A DNA stretch of 64,000 nucleotides, from NCBI RefSeq assembly GCF_011752005.1, contig NZ_JAAIJZ010000003.1, positions 1 through 64,000 of the forward strand, read 5' to 3'. Under the pieces are notes generated by a model that saw nothing but the letters and a program-made list of their open reading frames with translations, searched no databases and was not told the origin of the DNA. A program made the translations under genes and the position numbers. Of the stretch, positions 7,860 through 17,131 are shown in pieces; the first letter of the stretch is position 1, and each line of letters begins with the position of its first letter. This DNA is from Canibacter zhoujuaniae (GTDB taxonomy: Bacteria > Actinomycetota > Actinomycetes > Actinomycetales > Microbacteriaceae).

Positions 7860-9884
7860 CTACTTCTTCAGCGTCTTCTCTGAAACCGGCCACTCACCGG
7901 CAGCCTTCTTTTCGGCAACATAAGCCATTGCCTCGGCCTGCCGTTCAGCTTCGATGCCGGTAAAAATCTCAGCACGCACGAGCTCCTTAGTAAGGCCGAA
8001 AGTCTTCACCAGATCGTCAGCCTGCAGACGCAAGCGACCGAGCAGACGGGTAACGTATGCCTCCATAGCGTCATATCGCGCACCTGAGATCCGCCCACGA
8101 CGCAGGAACCATGCAGCATCGCGCTCAACGATGCTAAATGCAAACAGGTCACGCAACCAAGTCATCACAGTTAGAGTGTCTCCCTCAAACTGCGCAAGTG
8201 CATCGGTGAATGACTCCCACTGCAGTAGCTCGCCGTGTGCGCGCGCCGCTGCAATAAGCTTCGCTTGGTTATCGTTGAAGGCTTGGGCCTGACCGGCAGC
8301 TCCCCCAGCTTTCTTCCCCTCCCGCAGTGCCTGCGCGATCTCAGAGATCATGGTCTCGATCCGATCTGTCAGCAGGTACTGCTGGAAATTAGGATCCTGC
8401 AGTTCATTAACAGCGCGCGCGGTCTGGCCAAGTGAGGTAACATCTTGCACCGCTTGCCGCAGCCCGAAACGGCTGAGCCTGTCGACAATCTGTGTTTTTG
8501 CCGCATTCACTATGGCGTCACGCCCGCCGTCTGCAAAACTCTTCGCATAATCGGCGAGCAATCGCTTACCCACCAGCTGCAGCAGAACATGATTATCGCC
8601 CTCGAAAGTAGCGTAAATATCAAGATCCTGGCGCAGTGTCACCATGCGGTTTTTTGCAATGAACCCGGCGCCACCACAAGCTTCGCGGGTTTCCTGCAGG
8701 GTGTCGAGCGCCGCCCATGTTGAAAGCGGCTTTAGGGCTGCCGCCAGTGTTTCTAAAGATTCACGGTTTTCGTCGCTGTCATTCTTGCCGGAGAAAACTT
8801 CATCGAAAACGTGCAGCAGGCGTTCGTGCGCAAACTGCATTGCAAATGTCTGTGCAAGCCGGGGTAACAGGCGTCGCTGATGCAAACCGTAGTCGAGCAG
8901 CAGCGATTCTTTGCCGTCGGCGCCTGGGAACTGCCGGCGCTCGTTGGCGTAGGTGATAGCGGTTGCAAGCCCCAACTTCATAGCGTTAACTGCAGCGCCG
9001 TCGAGCGATACGCGCCCCTGCACGAGAGTGCCAAGCATCGTGAAGAAACGGCGACCAGGGCTTGCAATAGGTGAGCTGTAATTACCAGCAGCGTCTACAT
9101 CGCCATATCGGTTAAGCAGATTAGTGCGCGGGATACGCACATGATCAAAAGCTAGCCGGCCGTTATCAATACCGTTCAACCCGCCCTTGAAACCGTCATC
9201 AAACGAATCAACACCCGGCAACAGCTGCAGATTCTCATCTCGGATAGGCACGTAGAAGGCATGCACTCCGTGATTCACGCCCTTGGTAATCAGTTGGGCA
9301 AAAACAACCGCAGCCTGGCCGTGCAGCGCCGCATTGCCAAGAAATTCTTTCCAGGCACCGGCGAATGGCGTGTGAATCTCAAACTCTTCGGTTTCCGGAA
9401 TATAGGTGGCTGTTGTTGCCACCGATGCGACGTCTGAACCGTGCCCGATTTCAGTCATGGCGAAGGCGCCCGGAATCTTCAATTCGAGCACATCCCGCAG
9501 CCACAGGTCATGATGGTGCTTGGTGCCTAAGTGCAAAATTGCAGACCCAAACAGACCCCACTGCACACCGCTTTTAATTTGGAGGGAAGGATCGGCGAAG
9601 ACAAGCTCTGCAAAGGCCGCTAGGTTTCCGCCATGGTTATCTTCACCACCGTACTCCTTTGGAAAAGCACGCTGAATCGCACCCTCCTCAACAAGCATTG
9701 CTAGGCGCTTCAGAGTGTCTTCCCGATGCTCCTGCATCGACTGGCCCGGTGTATTTTGAAAACGCTCTTGGCTTGCCAGGCTGCGGGAGGCAATTCGTTC
9801 CTTTTTCCAAGTGCCGAGCAGCGCATCGCTAACGATAGCAATGTCAATCTTTGGGGTTTCCTGTTGTGCGGCATCTTTGACCAT
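7860..9884 (-). CDS. Acyl-CoA oxidase/dehydrogenase family protein
   Basis: FAD enzyme that introduces the alpha-beta double bond in acyl-CoA thioesters. The 674-residue length and the layout fit acyl-CoA oxidases rather than the shorter dehydrogenases: an N-terminal helical extension, the flavin-binding segment FAMTEIGHGSDV near residue 140, and a catalytic-glutamate region TFEGDNHVLLQL near 430. Oxidases pass electrons to O2 and make peroxide, but whether this one does cannot be seen. ATG 9884 has a good AAGGAG site seven to eight bases upstream. No other beta-oxidation genes are in the window. Confidence 0.88.
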   Translation of the reverse strand: MVKDAAQQETPKIDIAIVSDALLGTWKKERIASRSLASQERFQNTPGQSMQEHREDTLKRLAMLVEEGAIQRAFPKEYGGEDNHGGNLAAFAELVFADPSLQIKSGVQWGLFGSAILHLGTKHHHDLWLRDVLELKIPGAFAMTEIGHGSDVASVATTATYIPETEEFEIHTPFAGAWKEFLGNAALHGQAAVVFAQLITKGVNHGVHAFYVPIRDENLQLLPGVDSFDDGFKGGLNGIDNGRLAFDHVRIPRTNLLNRYGDVDAAGNYSSPIASPGRRFFTMLGTLVQGRVSLDGAAVNAMKLGLATAITYANERRQFPGADGKESLLLDYGLHQRRLLPRLAQTFAMQFAHERLLHVFDEVFSGKNDSDENRESLETLAAALKPLSTWAALDTLQETREACGGAGFIAKNRMVTLRQDLDIYATFEGDNHVLLQLVGKRLLADYAKSFADGGRDAIVNAAKTQIVDRLSRFGLRQAVQDVTSLGQTARAVNELQDPNFQQYLLTDRIETMISEIAQALREGKKAGGAAGQAQAFNDNQAKLIAAARAHGELLQWESFTDALAQFEGDTLTVMTWLRDLFAFSIVERDAAWFLRRGRISGARYDAMEAYVTRLLGRLRLQADDLVKTFGLTKELVRAEIFTGIEAERQAEAMAYVAEKKAAGEWPVSEKTLKK

Positions 9885-10009
9885 GACAGCTCCTTAAAGA
9901 TCTGAAATATCCACTGTCAGGCTAATGGCTCTGCACAATTAGCGCCCGTCTATTGCCGGCACTCACAATCACAGTTGAAATGCTGCGGTGCCACATTGTA
10001 GGAGTCGCA

Positions 10010-10051
10010 CAAAAAGACCGCCTCAGTTTTGGAAACTTCCGAAACTGAGGC
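10010..10051 (-). terminator. Terminator after DEAD-box helicase
   Basis: A perfect 10-bp stem (10020-10029 with 10042-10051, GCCTCAGTTT/AAACTGAGGC), followed on the minus strand by GGTCTTTTT. About 80 bases past the helicase stop. Confidence 0.85.
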
Positions 10052-10131
10052 AGCCTATTAGCGTTTTGCTTCTGCAGCTGCCAACGCTGCAGTCACTTCT
10101 AAATAGTTCTGTGACGTGAATTAAACTCGGC

Positions 10132-11907
10132 TTAAACCAGCCAGTCTTGCGCCTGACCGGGGGCAAAGTCACCGAAGTATTCCGGCCGCAGCTGCGCGTT
10201 TTCAAACAGTTGTCTGGTGCGCTTCTGGCGGTTGCGCGGGATCACCGTCACAACGATGCCGTTGCGGCCGGCACGCCCGGTGCGCCCCGAACGGTGCAGG
10301 TAAGCTTTGTAGTCGTCTGGCGGATCCGCCTGCACAACCAGCTTCACATCATCCACGTGAATGCCACGAGCAGCGACATCTGTTGCCACCAAAACACCAA
10401 CTTTGCCGTCTGTAAATCGCTTGAGGTTGCGCTCTCGTCTGCTCTGGCTGAGATTGCCGTGCAAATCAACCGCGCTAATTCCGGAGTCTTCAAAAAGCTC
10501 TCGCAGGGTCTCGGCGTAGGCGCGCGTGCGCGTAAACACAATCGTGCGATCACCGCCCTGCTCGATGATCTCGGTTAGCACGTCATTCTTATCTTCACGA
10601 AGCACAACGAGCACGTGGTGATCGAGACTGCCCTGCTTCTCGTCGGCAACTTCATGCACGCTCGGCTCCACCAAAAACTCTTTCACGAGTTTGGTTACCT
10701 GCGCATCTAGGGTGGCAGAGAACAGTAGCTTCTGTGAACCCGGCGCAGTTTGGCGGAGGATCCGCTGCACCGGCTCAATAAAGCCCAACTCTGCCATATG
10801 GTCGGCCTCATCCAGTACCGCGATTGCAACCTGACCGATATTGAGGTTGCCACGCTCGATAAGATCCTCGACACGACCGGGGGTGCCGATCGCAATATCG
10901 ATACCCCGCAACAGCGCATGCTGCTGCCTTTCAATCGGCGCCCCGCCAACAAGTTGCGTGGTGAAGAGACCGGCGGCACGCGCGAGTGGCTGCACAGTGC
11001 GGTCAATTTGCAGCGCCAGTTCTCTAGTTGGCGCGAGGATCAGCGCCTTCGGGAAGCGCCCCTGCTGCATCGGGGTGCGCTTTCCTCTCTCACGTTTTGG
11101 CGGCCGTGGATCATTATCGAAAAGACCCTCACTCTTCAGCTGTAACAGTCGCTCAACCAGACCTGCGCCGAAGGCAATAGTTTTACCAGACCCTGTGCGG
11201 CCGCGTCCAAGCACATCACGTCCCGCAATGACGTCCGGGATTGTCGCTACCTGAATTGCGAATGGAGAGACAGCACCCATATCGGCTAGCGCGGATACTA
11301 AGCGGTCACCCAAGCCCAGATCGGCAAAGGCCACACCCTCAACATCAGCGGCAGAGGTTTCAATCGCCGCAAGTTTTTCGAGCACGATATCTTCCGGTGG
11401 CTGGAAGCCTTGGCGTGCGTTATCGCGTCCAAATTTTTTGGATCCGCGCTCTGCGCGATCGTTAAAACGGCGCTCTGCGCGGAAGTCGCGGCGGTCACCG
11501 CTGCGGTTTTCCCTACGACCAAAGTCGCGGCGGTCATCCCGGCGATCATAATCACGTTCACGCCGGTCAAACGCGCGACCCTCGTCACGGCGAGCATTAT
11601 CACGCGCCCCACGAACAAAATCGCGGTCGCGACGATCCCCACGCCGGCCTAGCGGGCGACCCTCACCCCGATCGTCACGGCGGTCGCCGGCGAAGTGCCG
11701 ATCTTGGCTGTAGCCACGTTTTTTATCGTGCCGTTCACCTAAATTGCGCTCTGGGCGCCGCTTATCACGAGAGTAGCCGCGATCCGCCCCTTCCCCGCGC
11801 TCTGTCGCCGCTCTGGCAGACAAACCTTTTCGGTGCGGTTTCTTTTTACCGCGGTTGGGATCATAATTTTTGGGCGCTTTAAAACCGCGCTTAGCTTTAC
11901 GAGACAT
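10132..11907 (-). CDS. DEAD-box RNA helicase with Arg-rich N-terminal extension
   Basis: ATP-dependent RNA helicase. The 591-residue product begins with about 150 residues dominated by Arg, Asp and Gly in RDxR-like blocks. The helicase core follows: Q-motif-like FADLGLGDRL, motif I GRTGSGKT, PTRELALQ, GTPGRVEDL, motif II DEAD, motif III SAT and motif VI HRSGRTGRAG. The start is the ATG at 11907 with a GAAAGAG site. The frame runs open to 12111, but that upstream part is not protein-like. In most bacterial DEAD-box proteins the basic low-complexity arm is C-terminal; here it is N-terminal. Likely roles are ribosome assembly or RNA decay (inference). Confidence 0.94.
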   Translation of the reverse strand: MSRKAKRGFKAPKNYDPNRGKKKPHRKGLSARAATERGEGADRGYSRDKRRPERNLGERHDKKRGYSQDRHFAGDRRDDRGEGRPLGRRGDRRDRDFVRGARDNARRDEGRAFDRRERDYDRRDDRRDFGRRENRSGDRRDFRAERRFNDRAERGSKKFGRDNARQGFQPPEDIVLEKLAAIETSAADVEGVAFADLGLGDRLVSALADMGAVSPFAIQVATIPDVIAGRDVLGRGRTGSGKTIAFGAGLVERLLQLKSEGLFDNDPRPPKRERGKRTPMQQGRFPKALILAPTRELALQIDRTVQPLARAAGLFTTQLVGGAPIERQQHALLRGIDIAIGTPGRVEDLIERGNLNIGQVAIAVLDEADHMAELGFIEPVQRILRQTAPGSQKLLFSATLDAQVTKLVKEFLVEPSVHEVADEKQGSLDHHVLVVLREDKNDVLTEIIEQGGDRTIVFTRTRAYAETLRELFEDSGISAVDLHGNLSQSRRERNLKRFTDGKVGVLVATDVAARGIHVDDVKLVVQADPPDDYKAYLHRSGRTGRAGRNGIVVTVIPRNRQKRTRQLFENAQLRPEYFGDFAPGQAQDWLV

Positions 11908-12124
11908 TGGTGCTCTTTCTATAGCACAGCATGGCAAAAGTAAGCGCAGTGCACGCGCGACTTTAGCTACTCTGCAGGTATTTGGTAAATGGAACCGAAC
12001 CGCAATAAACAAATAAACCGGTCTGGGGTGCTTCCGATCAGCGATGAAAGCTCTTGACCGCTTGCGTTTCACAGTGCCTTGCCGCTGCAGCCAACCTTCT
12101 AACGGTAGCACACCTCTCGCAAAA

Positions 12125-12742
12125 TCAGTGAATAACTACCGGGATTACCAGATCCTGCACCCGGTCACCACCCGCCGTGTGATCATTGCGGGTTGCGAGA
12201 ACACAGGCTTCAACACGACAGTCAAGCCCCTCGATGGCAGCTTCAGGAACAACCAATTTGACTGTGAACGTTCCAGCTTCCGCATCCGAATATTGGTGGG
12301 TTGCAAAATTGCGCCAGACAAAATCATCCGAAACCCAGGCAGACGACAGCATCTCACCCTGCACAGCAGCGGCCGCATCTGCGCTAGCCGGCACCTCACC
12401 GAGGCAGGGGCTTGGTTTCTGCTCAGGCGAAGCGGGAGCTTTACAGAAACTGACGTAAATACCGCGGGCAGAATCATACCCCGCACCGCGCACAGTTACC
12501 GTCTGACCTGGCACAAGATTTGCGGGGTCGAAACTATCATCGTCGACTCCCGCAAGAGCCAGCGTACGTTCGCGCCCATCATCGCCTTTTGCTGTAACCG
12601 CAGTGTCACCGAGGTGCGCGCGGACTTGCCCGGCAACCCCCTGGTTTTGGTGAGTTAAAATCGGCACAACTACGAAAGAAAGGGCGATAATCAGGATCAG
12701 CAGGGAGAGGCCGAAGACCCAAACTAGCGCACGCTTTCTCAT
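12125..12742 (-). CDS. Membrane-anchored extracytoplasmic protein, neocarzinostatin-like fold possible
   Basis: The 205-residue product has one N-terminal membrane span (about residues 5-27) and an exported remainder. The segments PGQTVTVRGAGY, GIYVSFC and a late CVLATRNDHTAGGDR resemble the Ig-like neocarzinostatin/HtaA-associated domains of actinobacteria; this is pattern recognition only, and the function is unknown. Four cysteines in the exported part could form two disulfides. I choose ATG 12742 because TAGACT ends seven bases upstream; a GTG at 12763 is the alternative. It lies upstream of the helicase in the same direction but separated from it by over 200 bases. Confidence 0.7.
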   Translation of the reverse strand: MRKRALVWVFGLSLLILIIALSFVVVPILTHQNQGVAGQVRAHLGDTAVTAKGDDGRERTLALAGVDDDSFDPANLVPGQTVTVRGAGYDSARGIYVSFCKAPASPEQKPSPCLGEVPASADAAAAVQGEMLSSAWVSDDFVWRNFATHQYSDAEAGTFTVKLVVPEAAIEGLDCRVEACVLATRNDHTAGGDRVQDLVIPVVIH

Positions 12743-12891
12743 AAAGGAGAGTCTACCCGTCACGCAGAAAACCGCGAATTCGCTGAATCTGGAAGACGAC
12801 CTCTCGAAATAATGCTAGTATGCCTTTCATACGTTTAATTTCTAGGTTTTGCTGCGTCTAAACGCGGCCACGATGTGTAAGGGGGTCTCGC

Positions 12892-13086
12892 ATGGGGCGC
12901 GGCCGTCAGAAAGCTAAGCACACCAAGGTAGCTCGTCAGCTGAAGTACTACAGCCCGAGCACCGATCTCTCAGAGCTCGAGCGGGAGCTGCACAGCGCAA
13001 GCGGCGCTGAGCAGGAAGATCCGTGGGCGGAGTACGCTGAAAAATACAACGTTGACTCTGACTACGGCGACGAAGACGAACACTAA
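12892..13086 (+). CDS. DUF3073 small acidic protein
   Basis: A 64-residue protein of the actinobacterial DUF3073 family: a basic N-terminus MGRGRQKAKHTK followed by YYSPSTDLSELERELH and an Asp/Glu-rich C-terminal third. Its function is unknown; the charge split suggests a binding partner of RNA or protein (inference). The start has a GGGGG ribosome binding site. Convergent with purM, with a long hairpin between them. Confidence 0.9.
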   Translation: MGRGRQKAKHTKVARQLKYYSPSTDLSELERELHSASGAEQEDPWAEYAEKYNVDSDYGDEDEH

Positions 13087-13135
13087 GCTCGATCGCACTC
13101 GCACACCAGTGCAACTATCATAAGCTGCTAGCGTT

Positions 13136-13172
13136 AGCCTGCCTCTCATCTAGTGCAGATAAGAGGCAGGCT
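13136..13172. terminator. Bidirectional hairpin between DUF3073 gene and purM
   Basis: A perfect 11-bp stem (13136-13146 with 13162-13172, AGCCTGCCTCT/AGAGGCAGGCT) between convergent genes. There is no T run on either side, so it is a U-poor terminator or an RNA 3'-end stabiliser. Confidence 0.6.
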
Positions 13173-13201
13173 ATATAGTGCTGTGGATCCGGCAGAGCTG
13201 G

Positions 13202-14302
13202 TTAGTCGGCGTACTCCCCGACGAGACGCACAGCGCCTCCATTAACGCCCTTAGCGCCGATTTCAAAGCCGGTGAAATCACGTGTGCCGGCCTGCACTTC
13301 AGCAACACGCCACACGTCAAGCCCGGCAGCGCGCAAAGTGTTTGCGACCGCATCTGCCTGGTCAGCGGCAACCACAGCCGCCATGCCGAGGCCCAGATTC
13401 CAAGCTCCTTCAACCTCGCCGAGGGTTGCATCAGCCAGGTCGACAAGATGCCTGAACACCGGCAGCGGTGACCAAGCGCTTCGGTCGATTTCAGCCCAAG
13501 TGCCAACAGGCAGCACACGCGCGATATTTGCTGCAATACCGCCTCCGGTAATGTGGCTTAACGCATGGATTGCACCCGGGTGTGCGTTAATCGCCGCTAA
13601 CAGCTGTGCGGTGTAAAGTTTTGTCGGCTCAAGCAGCGCTTCACCATAGCTTGTGCCCAGATCAGCAGCGGTGTCTGCATAGGTTAAGCCGCGATCCGCA
13701 ATAATTTTGCGCACCAAAGAATAACCGTTTGAGTGTAAACCTGAAGCCCCCATGGCGAGAATCACGTCGCCCGCTTGCACACGCTCCGGCCCGAGCACAG
13801 CGTCAGCCTCAACAACGCCGAAAGCAGCGCCCGCAACATCGTATTCATTTTCGCCTAGCAACCCTGGGTGTTCAGCGGTCTCTCCGCCAACGAGTGCGGT
13901 ACCTGTTGCCGCACACGCCTCTGCAATGCCGCGCACAATGTCTGCAACTCGCTCAGGCACCGTTTTACCAACACAAATGTAGTCGGTCATCGCCAAGGGC
14001 TTCGCGCCAACGACCACAATGTCATCTACAATCATCGCGACCAGATCCTGCCCGATAGTGTCGTGTTTATCAATGGCCTGCGCGATCGCAACCTTAGTGC
14101 CAACGCCGTCGGTTGCGCTGGCCAGCAGCGGCCGCTTGTAACCGAGCAGCGCGGAAGCATCAAAAAGACCCGCAAAACCGCCGACTCCGCCGAGCACCTC
14201 AGGGCCGTGCGTGCGCGCCACCGCCTCTTTCATAAGTTCAACCGCGAGATCACCCGCGGCAGTATCTACACCAGACTCAGCGTACAGCGATTTTTCTTTC
14301 AC
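13202..14302 (-). CDS. purM: Phosphoribosylformylglycinamidine cyclo-ligase (AIR synthetase)
   Basis: Fifth step of IMP synthesis: ATP-dependent closure of FGAM to AIR. The 366-residue product shows the family segments YAESGVDTAAGD at the start, SATDGVGTKV near residue 60 and GLHSNGYSLVR near 185, with HITGGGI near 265. GTG at 14302 is supported by TAGAAT six bases upstream with no Shine-Dalgarno. It is divergent from purF, and the 154-base gap carries both promoters. Confidence 0.97.
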   Translation of the reverse strand: MKEKSLYAESGVDTAAGDLAVELMKEAVARTHGPEVLGGVGGFAGLFDASALLGYKRPLLASATDGVGTKVAIAQAIDKHDTIGQDLVAMIVDDIVVVGAKPLAMTDYICVGKTVPERVADIVRGIAEACAATGTALVGGETAEHPGLLGENEYDVAGAAFGVVEADAVLGPERVQAGDVILAMGASGLHSNGYSLVRKIIADRGLTYADTAADLGTSYGEALLEPTKLYTAQLLAAINAHPGAIHALSHITGGGIAANIARVLPVGTWAEIDRSAWSPLPVFRHLVDLADATLGEVEGAWNLGLGMAAVVAADQADAVANTLRAAGLDVWRVAEVQAGTRDFTGFEIGAKGVNGGAVRLVGEYAD

Positions 14303-14400
14303 AGCTCGATTCTACAGCCCTCTATTCTTGCGGATCGGCCGGCGCACTAACGCCTTTGGTTTACAAGTGAAAATGTGCGAAACTTGACCTGTAGAAACCC

Positions 14401-14419
14401 GCAACCGAGCGTCGGTTGC
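14401..14419 (+). promoter_or_regulatory. Leader hairpin of purF
   Basis: Perfect 7-bp stem with a 5-base loop (GCAACCG/CGGTTGC) in the 5' leader of purF. The AGGAG site follows about 20 bases later and sits twelve bases from the ATG. It could tune translation or message stability; no purine riboswitch core is recognisable. Confidence 0.35.
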
Positions 14420-14456
14420 GCGACTGTTACTTCACGCTTAGGAGCGGCACCAACCC

Positions 14457-15920
14457 ATGTGTGGCATTGTCGGCATTGTTGCCAGCGAACCCGTAAATCA
14501 ACAAATCTACGACAGTCTGCTACTTTTGCAGCACCGCGGCCAAGACTCGACAGGCATCGCAACGGTCGATGGCAGCAGCCTGCATATTGTTAAAACCAAG
14601 GGGCAGGTGCGTGAGTCTTATCGCACTCGCGATATGCGGTCGCTGCTGGGCAATATCGGGCTCGGCCATGTTCGCTACGCAACTCGCGGATCTGCCGCAA
14701 CCGAGCAAGAGGCGCAGCCTTTTTACGTTAACGCGCCGTACGGCATCATTCTGGTGCACAACGGGAATCTTGTAAACACTCGTGAACTCACTGCCGCGCT
14801 GCGCGGTGTTGATCGTCGCCACCTGAACACTGACAGCGATACTGAACTACTGCTAAACGTGCTGGCTAACGAGCTGCAAAAAACAGCATCTGAAGAAGAA
14901 TTGACAGCTGACGCAGTATTCGACGCTGTTTCAATTGTGCACAAACGAGTCGAGGGCTCGTATGCAACAATTGCGCTGATCGCAGGATACGGCCTCCTAG
15001 CATTCCGCGATCCGCACGGAATTCGTCCGCTCATCTTAGGGCGTCGCACCGCCGAAAACGGTCAGGATGAGTGGGTTGTGGCCTCTGAATCGCTCGTGCT
15101 GGAGTCTGGCGGTTTTGAGATTGTGCGCGACGTTGAACCTGGCGAGGCGATCTTTATCGATCAGCAGGGCAAGCTACAGAGTCGCCAGTGCGCAGACGGC
15201 ACCGCCGAATATGCCCCATGCGCGTTCGAGTACGTTTATCTGTCACGCCCCGACTCTGTTGTGAACGGAATTTCTGTTTATGATGCGCGGCTGCGGCTTG
15301 GAGACAAGCTTGCCGAAGAGATCGCACGCCACATCGATCCAAGTGAAATCGATGTGGTTATGCCGATTCCGGACTCTGCCCGCCCATCGGCAATGCAGGT
15401 TGCCCGCAAACTCGGCGTCGAATACCGTGAAGGGTTTTTTAAGAACCGCTACGTCGGCCGCACCTTTATTATGCCGGGTCAGGCACTACGAAAAAAGAGC
15501 GTGCGCCAAAAATTGCACGCGATGGAGGTTGAGTTTGAGGGTAAGACCGTCTGCATCGTAGACGACTCAATCGTGCGTGGCACAACCTCTAAGGAGATCG
15601 TAGATATGGCTCGCGCTGCGGGTGCAGCACGTGTGATTTTCGCCTCAGCAGCGCCACCTGTCGTGTGGCCACATGTTTACGGTATTAACATCTCCACGCG
15701 TGATGAGCTCATCGCGCACGGGCGCACCTACGAAGAAATTGCCGAGTTTATCGGAGCAGATTTACTGGTCTATCAAACCGTTGAGGGCATGAACGAGGCA
15801 ATTCTCGAAGGCCAAGACCGCTTCACGACTCTTGAGCAGGCGTGCTTCACCGGCAACTACATCACCGGTGGCGTAACAGCAGAGTATCTTGACTGGCTCG
15901 AAGCTAACCAGACGAGCTAG
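14457..15920 (+). CDS. purF: Amidophosphoribosyltransferase
   Basis: First committed enzyme of purine synthesis, forming phosphoribosylamine from PRPP and glutamine. The start is fixed by the catalytic cysteine at position 2 (MCGIVGIVAS), so there is no propeptide. The N-terminal glutamine amidotransferase domain (about residues 2-230) holds GHVRYATRG, and the PRPP loop VCIVDDSIVRGTTS lies near residue 365 in the phosphoribosyltransferase domain. The 487-residue length is normal. Transcribed away from purM and preceded by a leader hairpin and an AGGAG site. Convergent with tatA. Confidence 0.97.
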   Translation: MCGIVGIVASEPVNQQIYDSLLLLQHRGQDSTGIATVDGSSLHIVKTKGQVRESYRTRDMRSLLGNIGLGHVRYATRGSAATEQEAQPFYVNAPYGIILVHNGNLVNTRELTAALRGVDRRHLNTDSDTELLLNVLANELQKTASEEELTADAVFDAVSIVHKRVEGSYATIALIAGYGLLAFRDPHGIRPLILGRRTAENGQDEWVVASESLVLESGGFEIVRDVEPGEAIFIDQQGKLQSRQCADGTAEYAPCAFEYVYLSRPDSVVNGISVYDARLRLGDKLAEEIARHIDPSEIDVVMPIPDSARPSAMQVARKLGVEYREGFFKNRYVGRTFIMPGQALRKKSVRQKLHAMEVEFEGKTVCIVDDSIVRGTTSKEIVDMARAAGAARVIFASAAPPVVWPHVYGINISTRDELIAHGRTYEEIAEFIGADLLVYQTVEGMNEAILEGQDRFTTLEQACFTGNYITGGVTAEYLDWLEANQTS

Positions 15921-15990
15921 TAACTCTCGGGCGAGTTAGAGACTAGTAAAATTTAAGGCCGTAAACGCTGCGGTGTTTCGACCTAAGGCG

Positions 15991-16254
15991 CTACTTCTGA
16001 TCTGCAGAATCGGTGGTGTTGCTGCCAGTAACAGAGCTGTCGCTGACATTATCTACCCGCTCGTTCTCTTTAGTCGCGGCAGGCTTATCGTCGTGCAGGT
16101 CGCTGACTTCTTTTTTCAGAATTTTTGCTGACTGTCCGATGCTCTTTGCAAGCTGTGGCAGCTTCGGTGCACCAAAAAGCAGCAGAATAACAAGCAGAAT
16201 GATAATCAGGTGCCACCCACTCAGTGCGTTACCCACAAAACCGCTTACCAACAT
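15991..16254 (-). CDS. tatA: Sec-independent translocase protein TatA
   Basis: Subunit of the twin-arginine translocon. The 87-residue product has a short N-terminal membrane span WHLIIILLVILLLFG, the conserved FG hinge, an amphipathic helix APKLPQLAKSIGQSAKI and a charged tail. A GGGGG site precedes the ATG. It follows a two-span membrane protein and a sterol-carrier-like protein in the same direction. tatB and tatC are not in the window. Confidence 0.94.
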   Translation of the reverse strand: MLVSGFVGNALSGWHLIIILLVILLLFGAPKLPQLAKSIGQSAKILKKEVSDLHDDKPAATKENERVDNVSDSSVTGSNTTDSADQK

Positions 16255-16316
16255 TTAGAAGCCCCCATCATCAAATCGACTGTAAAAAATTATCCCACAC
16301 GCACCTGGGAGGGCGG

Positions 16317-16727
16317 TTAGTTGGCTGTGCCGGTGCCGTGTTTTGGCGCAACACCCTCATTGTAGATAGAGCCCTCAGCAACAGCTTCTGCCCCCGAGTC
16401 AGCACCTGGAATGACAGTTTTTGTGTGCACAGCCGCAGCGGTGCCTCGCTTATTTTTAGCTGCTGCCCCCAAGATTAACGCGACTATCGCCATCACCAAA
16501 AGACCCACAGCGCCGCCAAGCACAGCAGAAAACCCTGCTATCTGACCTGCGGTGTAATTACCCTCTGCAGCAACCGGAAACAGCGTAGAGATGAGCGCGC
16601 CAAGCACAGCTCCGGCGAGAGTTCCCAGCAGTAACAGTCGGTTGTAGCGCACCGAACGCTCAACCCTCACCGTTGTTTGCTGCCGTGTTTCTTGAGTCTC
16701 ACCAAGTGCTTCAGTCACAGTTACCAA
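16317..16727 (-). CDS. Two-span membrane protein of unknown function
   Basis: The 136-residue product has two predicted membrane helices (about residues 32-50 and 63-88), a polar N-terminus and a polar C-terminal tail of about 45 residues. I recognise no family. TTG at 16727 is chosen as start because GGAG lies eight bases upstream. It lies between the sterol-carrier-like gene (24 bases upstream) and tatA, probably in one transcript. Actinobacterial genomes often keep such a membrane protein beside this sterol-carrier homologue, but its job is unknown. Confidence 0.75.
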   Translation of the reverse strand: MVTVTEALGETQETRQQTTVRVERSVRYNRLLLLGTLAGAVLGALISTLFPVAAEGNYTAGQIAGFSAVLGGAVGLLVMAIVALILGAAAKNKRGTAAAVHTKTVIPGADSGAEAVAEGSIYNEGVAPKHGTGTAN

Positions 16728-16750
16728 TTATTCCACTCCATGCTGTGTGC

Positions 16751-17131
16751 TTATTTCAGTGTCATAATTGGCAGCAGTTTAGAGAGGTCTGCGCGAGTGC
16801 CGGACGCGTTTATCTCACCTGCAGCAAGCAATTCAGCCCAAGTTTTTTGCCCTGTGGCGAGCAAAAACCAGCTGTGTGGCGACAGCTCAATTACGTTAGG
16901 GGGCGTGCCACGATGATGCTTTGGCCCAGGAACACACTGCACTGCCCCATAGGGCGGCACGCGCACCTCGACACTATTTCCGGGCGCAATTAACGCCAAC
17001 TCTTCCAGCAGATAACGGGTTGCGGTTGCGACGGTTGAACGATCCACAAGCTCACCAGATGCGATCCGATCGCGATAAGAATCAAGCACCTTACGACCCT
17101 CAACTGGGTCAATTTTCCGTTTCTTTGCCAC
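16751..17131 (-). CDS. Sterol-carrier-family small protein
   Basis: A 126-residue protein of the actinobacterial SCP2-like group, with a basic start MAKKRKIDP, a middle PGNSVEVRVPPYGAVQ and a C-terminal ELSPHSWFLLATG segment. SCP2-like folds bind hydrophobic ligands; what this one binds is unknown. The GTG start at 17131 has TACTAT six bases upstream, so it is probably leaderless. Only 23 bases separate it from the divergent purD start, and the two -10 hexamers overlap on opposite strands. Confidence 0.85.
   Translation of the reverse strand: MAKKRKIDPVEGRKVLDSYRDRIASGELVDRSTVATATRYLLEELALIAPGNSVEVRVPPYGAVQCVPGPKHHRGTPPNVIELSPHSWFLLATGQKTWAELLAAGEINASGTRADLSKLLPIMTLK

Noticed and set aside
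11908..12111. 68-codon extension of the DEAD-box helicase
   Set aside because: No similarity to helicase N-termini; the ATG at 11907 has a good ribosome site.
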